DNA from: Clostridiales bacterium UBA4717
GTDB taxonomy: Bacteria; Bacillota; Clostridia; Oscillospirales; CAG-272
DNA length: 5,658 bases
Assembly (NCBI GenBank): GCA_002404395.1
Contig: DHJP01000015.1
Location: forward strand, 1 to 5,658
Reading direction: 5' to 3'
This document shows, piece by piece, positions 5,163 to 5,658 of this stretch. A model generated the notes under the pieces. It saw only the letters and a list, made by a program, of their open reading frames with translations. It made no database searches and was not told where the DNA came from. Made by a program: the position numbers and the translations under genes. Within the stretch, counting starts at the first letter, position 1. Every line of letters starts with the position of its first letter.

Positions 5163-5191
5163 ATTATACTACAACGGCATTGTGTTGTCAA
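5163..5191 (-). promoter_or_regulatory. Leftward sigma-A promoter of the mobilisation module
   Basis: On the - strand: perfect TTGACA (5191-5186), 17-bp spacer, perfect TATAAT (5168-5163). The predicted start is near 5156, giving a leader of about 24 nt to ATG 5132. It should drive the winged-helix gene and possibly the mob genes beyond. Confidence 0.88.
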
Positions 5192-5229
5192 GGACTTTGT
5201 ATAAAATTGTTGTATTTGTTATTGACAAC
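5184..5229. promoter_or_regulatory. Candidate operator: inverted repeat joining two divergent promoters
   Basis: GTTGTCAA (5184-5191) and TTGACAAC (5222-5229) are exact inverted copies that contain the -35 boxes of the two back-to-back promoters. Related GTTGTA/TACAAC motifs lie at 5170-5175, 5209-5214 and 5230-5235, and ACTACAACG repeats directly at 5168 and 5228. Part of the symmetry is forced by shared TTGACA boxes, but the flanking GTTG/CAAC and extra copies are not. A dimeric Cro/CI-type repressor bound here could block both promoters. Confidence 0.5.
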
Positions 5230-5250
5230 TACAACGAGATATGGTATACT
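5222..5250 (+). promoter_or_regulatory. Rightward sigma-A promoter of the HTH repressor
   Basis: TTGACA (5222-5227), 17-bp spacer, TATACT (5245-5250), with TG of an extended -10 at 5242-5243. The predicted start is near 5257, giving a leader of about 25 nt that carries GGAGG (5269-5273) before ATG 5282. Confidence 0.88.
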
Positions 5251-5281
5251 GTATGCGTAATAAAATTCGGAGGAATTCTGC

Positions 5282-5658
5282 ATGAGCGTAATAGGCGAAC
5301 AGATAAAAAAATACAGAGGTATCCGCGGCATGACGCAGCAGGAGATTGCCGATGCGCTCGGCGAAAGCTCCGGCAGGGTGATATACAATTGGGAAAAAGG
5401 AATCGGCCGCCCCGACTGCGACAAGCTGGCGAAGCTCTGTGACCTTCTTGATGTATCCGCAGACGAGATGATCGGTTGCAGATCGATGTCGGAACGCCCG
5501 ACGGCTGCCGAATGGGAGACGATAAAAAAATACCGTGCCCTTGACGAACACGGTAAAGAAATCGTGGATTATCTTATTGACAGCGAGTACGGGCGAGTAT
5601 CCGCGACCGGCAGAAAAGCCAAGTGCCGTATGCTGAGAATGGATTATTATACGCTTCC
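5282..5658 (+). CDS. XRE (Cro/CI-type) HTH repressor, 3'-partial, possibly with S24 peptidase domain
   Basis: ATG 5282 has GGAGG 8 nt upstream; the frame stays open to the right edge (125 codons visible). Residues about 4-62 are a helix-turn-helix of the Cro/CI class: IGEQIKKYRGIRGMTQQEIADAL (4-26), recognition region ESSGRVIYNWEKGIGRPD (28-45), then LAKLCDLLDVSADEMIG. A polar linker is followed by EWETIKKYRALDEHGKEIVDYLIDSEYGR (about 75-103), a helical segment often seen after the HTH in Bacillota repressors. The last visible residues, MDYYTLP, resemble the sequence just before the self-cleavage site in LexA/CI-like S24 repressors; this is a guess until downstream sequence is read. It is divergent from the winged-helix and mob genes, with both promoters sharing an inverted repeat, so it probably represses them and itself. 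If S24-bearing, it would link mobilisation to DNA damage. Confidence 0.88.
   Translation, partial: MSVIGEQIKKYRGIRGMTQQEIADALGESSGRVIYNWEKGIGRPDCDKLAKLCDLLDVSADEMIGCRSMSERPTAAEWETIKKYRALDEHGKEIVDYLIDSEYGRVSATGRKAKCRMLRMDYYTL

Noticed and set aside
5059..5442. + strand open frame of 127 codons across the divergent promoter region
   Set aside because: It crosses both promoters and runs out of frame through the HTH repressor. The repressor frame starting at 5282 has a proper ribosome binding site and a recognisable domain.

Overview
The window reads as a low-to-mid G+C Bacillota/Clostridia-type genome, probably an uncultured gut Oscillospirales/Ruminococcaceae-like organism. That lineage is inferred from AGGAG-type ribosome binding sites, near-consensus sigma-A promoters and the protein families; it is not proven. 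A chromosomal block on the left (1 to about 2335) meets a mobilisable accessory block on the right (about 2340 to 5658).

Left block, all on the + strand. A membrane-anchored N-acetylmuramoyl-L-alanine amidase enters from beyond the left edge with a 45-bp tandem repeat encoding its cytoplasmic tail. An AEC-family (auxin efflux carrier-like) transporter follows 18 nt later, then a probable terminator. Next comes tRNA-Lys(TTT) with a perfect extended -10 promoter and its own strong intrinsic terminator.

Right block. A leftward mobilisation module sits on the - strand, in transcription order: a small winged-helix protein (5132-4845), a non-coding hairpin-rich region of about 310 nt that looks like an origin of transfer, a MobC-like relaxosome accessory protein with a TTG start (4531-4214), a MOB_P-type relaxase (4227-2821), and an unknown 141-residue charged protein (2806-2381) whose stop codon lies inside a terminator hairpin. 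Inside the relaxase gene, in another frame with its own AAAGGAG site, is a 150-residue coiled-coil/C-terminal transmembrane protein (3461-3009). This resembles the overprinted mobB genes of ColE1, RSF1010 and pC221-type plasmids and is the most interesting feature here.

Facing away from the module, a Cro/CI-type HTH repressor (5282 to beyond 5658) reads rightward. The two transcription units start from back-to-back promoters, each with a TTGACA box and a 17-bp spacer, and the -35 boxes lie in an inverted repeat. This looks like a regulatory switch in which the repressor controls the mobilisation genes and itself.

The simplest reading is one end of an integrative mobilisable element next to tRNA-Lys: relaxase, accessory proteins, oriT and regulator are visible. 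No integrase, coupling protein or type IV secretion gene is in the window, so the element would need a helper for transfer, and its integrase, if any, lies beyond the right edge.
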